Source: an uncultured bacterium (GTDB lineage Bacteria > Cyanobacteriota > Vampirovibrionia > Gastranaerophilales > Gastranaerophilaceae). Taken from it: a stretch of DNA of 7,394 bases. The translations under genes were made by a program, and so were the position numbers. A model generated the notes under the pieces. The model did no database searches. It was not told the origin of the DNA and was given only the letters and a program-made list of their open reading frames with translations. Where the stretch lies: contig CAPYQR010000079.1 of assembly GCA_948742005.1 (NCBI GenBank), positions 1 to 7,394 of the forward strand. The letters are read 5' to 3'. Position 1 is the first letter of the stretch; each line of letters begins with the position of its first letter. Shown here piece after piece: positions 5,757 through 7,394 of this stretch.

Positions 5757-7394
5757 ATGAACATAAATCCAATAAATTTTAATTTTTTAAGTCGTGATTT
5801 TAAAATAAATTCAATAAAAAACAATATAACAACACCAAAAACTCTCAAAAAAGATGTTTTTGAACATTCAAACACAGACTCAAATCTTTCCTTTAAAGGT
5901 TCAATGGAAGATATGGCAGCATATTTAGCAAAAGATCCCGATAATTTATGCTGTTATATAATCCAGCTTCAAAATACCTCATTAGAAGAAATCACAACCG
6001 AAAAAATTATTGATATTTTGTCAAAAAAACACATGCAGCAAATAATGACAAGATTAAAAACACAAAAAATCGATAACTTTTTAGCAAAAACTGTTTATAA
6101 TTCGCAAGATTTCGCAAAATTATGCCTGGATTCAGGAATTGTTTCTACAGCCCATGCACAAAACTTTATAAAAATGTTTCAAAGTTCAAATTCAAAAAAA
6201 ATTTTTCAAGGACAATGTGTTGAAGCAATAAAAATCTATGGTTTATTAAAACGAAAAGACGATTTTAAAAATTTCGGCGAAATTTTGCTCTACATATACA
6301 ACGAAGAATCTGACAAAAGACCCTCAAGAAGAGATTTTTCAAAATTAAACAAAACAACCGATTTCTTAAAAGAAATCAATATTTCACGCTTTAGTGATTT
6401 TGATAAAAATTTTGCACATTTAAAACACCATTTCAATAATTTTGAAGATTTATCGGATAAAATGGATGCAATTGAATACTTGCAAAAAACTTATGCCGAT
6501 AAAACAGAAAAACTAAAAGACATTTTAGAATCACAAGAAATATCCAAAAGTCCGCAAAGCGTTTATTCTTCTATAAATGATGTTGTTGATTGTATTTATA
6601 TAAACGAAAGAAAAAACCTCTCCTCCTTAAGCGAAATAATTGAAATCGCACTTCAATCAAACAAAATAAAAGGAAGAACACTTGAAGCTTTCAAACCTTA
6701 TTTTAATAATTTTGAATTTTGCGAAGATAAGATTAATTTTTATAAATTTTTAAAAGAATGTAATGTTTCAATCAACGATTTGATTGCCTTAACTTCAAAA
6801 GACTGTGTAAATCAACCCGGACTTGCAATTAAAAAAGTTAAAAACAAAAATTATCTGACAGAATTAATTGCAGAAATTAACGATGTAAAAAAAGATTCCG
6901 CTTTTGAAATTTATAAAAATTTCGCAGATATTTTAAACGCTTTTTGTACTGATGATGATTGCGATATTGAAACGATAAAAAATATTTTAAATATCATAAA
7001 AACATACAATTTAAAAAGCTCTCAAGGATTTTTAAACCTTTACAATAAAATGTCTTGTCTTGAACTTCGCTTTTTAGAAAAATGCGAAATTGAAGAATTT
7101 TGTGAATTATTTAACTATTCAACGGAAAATATACTACAAGATGCCAAAATACAAGATATTTCTCCGCTTGAACTTTTAAAACAAAGAAAAAACGAATTTT
7201 TCAAAGTTAAAGATGAAATTGAAACTTTTCTTGTTAATGATGATTCAAACTATTTCTTAGGAAAAGAAGCACTTGATATTTTTACGGATTTTTACGAATT
7301 TTTATCCAAAAGCCGCAAAACAATTCAAGATACGCTTGAAGATATTAAAGATTTTGAAATAGTAAACACACAAGAATGCAAACAAAAAGCAAAA
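5757..7394 (+). CDS. Large helix-rich Asn/Lys-rich protein of unknown function; 3' end outside window
   Basis: An uninterrupted frame of 546 codons runs from ATG 5757 to the last base of the window, so the protein is at least 546 residues and incomplete. In DNA this AT-rich such a frame would not survive by chance, and it is preceded by AAAGGTGA. I do not recognise a family. Seen: an Asn/Lys-rich, probably disordered N-terminus (1-45), the short string LSFKG (44-48), then a long region rich in Leu, Ile, Phe, Lys, Glu and Asp that looks alpha-helical. There is no signal peptide and no membrane helix, so the protein is probably cytosolic or secreted by a signal-independent route. Two ungapped stretches resemble each other: 226-242 and 316-332 share FNNFE, DK and a late Leu; 203-210 and 331-338 share FLKE.N.S, with a weaker FLEKCEI at 439-445. 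This hints at a degenerate helical repeat (alpha-solenoid). It is divergent from the envelope operon, and nothing ties it to that pathway. Confidence 0.85.
   Translation, partial: MNINPINFNFLSRDFKINSIKNNITTPKTLKKDVFEHSNTDSNLSFKGSMEDMAAYLAKDPDNLCCYIIQLQNTSLEEITTEKIIDILSKKHMQQIMTRLKTQKIDNFLAKTVYNSQDFAKLCLDSGIVSTAHAQNFIKMFQSSNSKKIFQGQCVEAIKIYGLLKRKDDFKNFGEILLYIYNEESDKRPSRRDFSKLNKTTDFLKEINISRFSDFDKNFAHLKHHFNNFEDLSDKMDAIEYLQKTYADKTEKLKDILESQEISKSPQSVYSSINDVVDCIYINERKNLSSLSEIIEIALQSNKIKGRTLEAFKPYFNNFEFCEDKINFYKFLKECNVSINDLIALTSKDCVNQPGLAIKKVKNKNYLTELIAEINDVKKDSAFEIYKNFADILNAFCTDDDCDIETIKNILNIIKTYNLKSSQGFLNLYNKMSCLELRFLEKCEIEEFCELFNYSTENILQDAKIQDISPLELLKQRKNEFFKVKDEIETFLVNDDSNYFLGKEALDIFTDFYEFLSKSRKTIQDTLEDIKDFEIVNTQECKQKAK

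Noticed and set aside
1..7394. CRISPR array, insertion sequence or prophage signs
   Set aside because: No regularly spaced repeats, terminal inverted repeats with a transposase, or phage genes were seen on either strand.

Overview
The window is AT-rich bacterial DNA with long A/T runs, dense coding and a divergent intergenic region that is almost pure A/T. No gene here fixes the taxonomy. The mix of a membrane pyrophosphatase, an envelope polyol-phosphate cassette and a very Asn/Lys-rich protein would suit an AT-rich, host-associated or fermentative bacterium. Gastranaerophilales-like or Elusimicrobia-like lineages come to mind, but that is a hunch and not a result.

Layout. (1) Bases 2-994, + strand: the C-terminal 330 residues of a membrane-integral pyrophosphatase (HppA), with its 5' part outside the window. 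(2) Bases 5621 down to 1001, - strand: a tight three-gene operon read from one good sigma70-type promoter at 5628-5655. Its order is a membrane-anchored TagB/TagF-type glycerophosphotransferase-like protein (5621-4281), an 835-residue fusion of a YidC/Oxa1 insertase-like domain to an LTA-synthase-like membrane phosphotransferase/sulfatase domain (4288-1781), and a class I SAM-dependent methyltransferase (1777-1001). The first two genes overlap by 8 bp and the last two are 3 bp apart. The operon converges on hppA with only 6 bp between stop codons. (3) Bases 5757-7394, + strand: a divergently transcribed gene open for 546 codons to the window edge, encoding a soluble, helix-rich, Asn/Lys-rich protein of unknown function.

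How the genes may work together. The operon looks like an envelope polymer cassette. A cytosolic GT-B enzyme anchored in the inner membrane would transfer a polyol phosphate from a CDP-activated donor. The fusion protein would act on or transfer phospho-groups outside the membrane. The methyltransferase would decorate or cap the product. The centre of interest is the fusion protein. Its predicted topology closes exactly: the YidC-like part ends on the cytosolic side, the following five-helix LTA-synthase-like bundle starts there, and the catalytic domain ends outside. The conserved arginine of the YidC groove is replaced by asparagine, which suggests the fold has been repurposed.

Other points are the apparent loss of the pyrophosphatase DNAGG active-site motif while its other catalytic motifs remain, a probable leaderless transcript for the operon, and a 44-bp near-perfect AT palindrome lying over the operon's -35 box.
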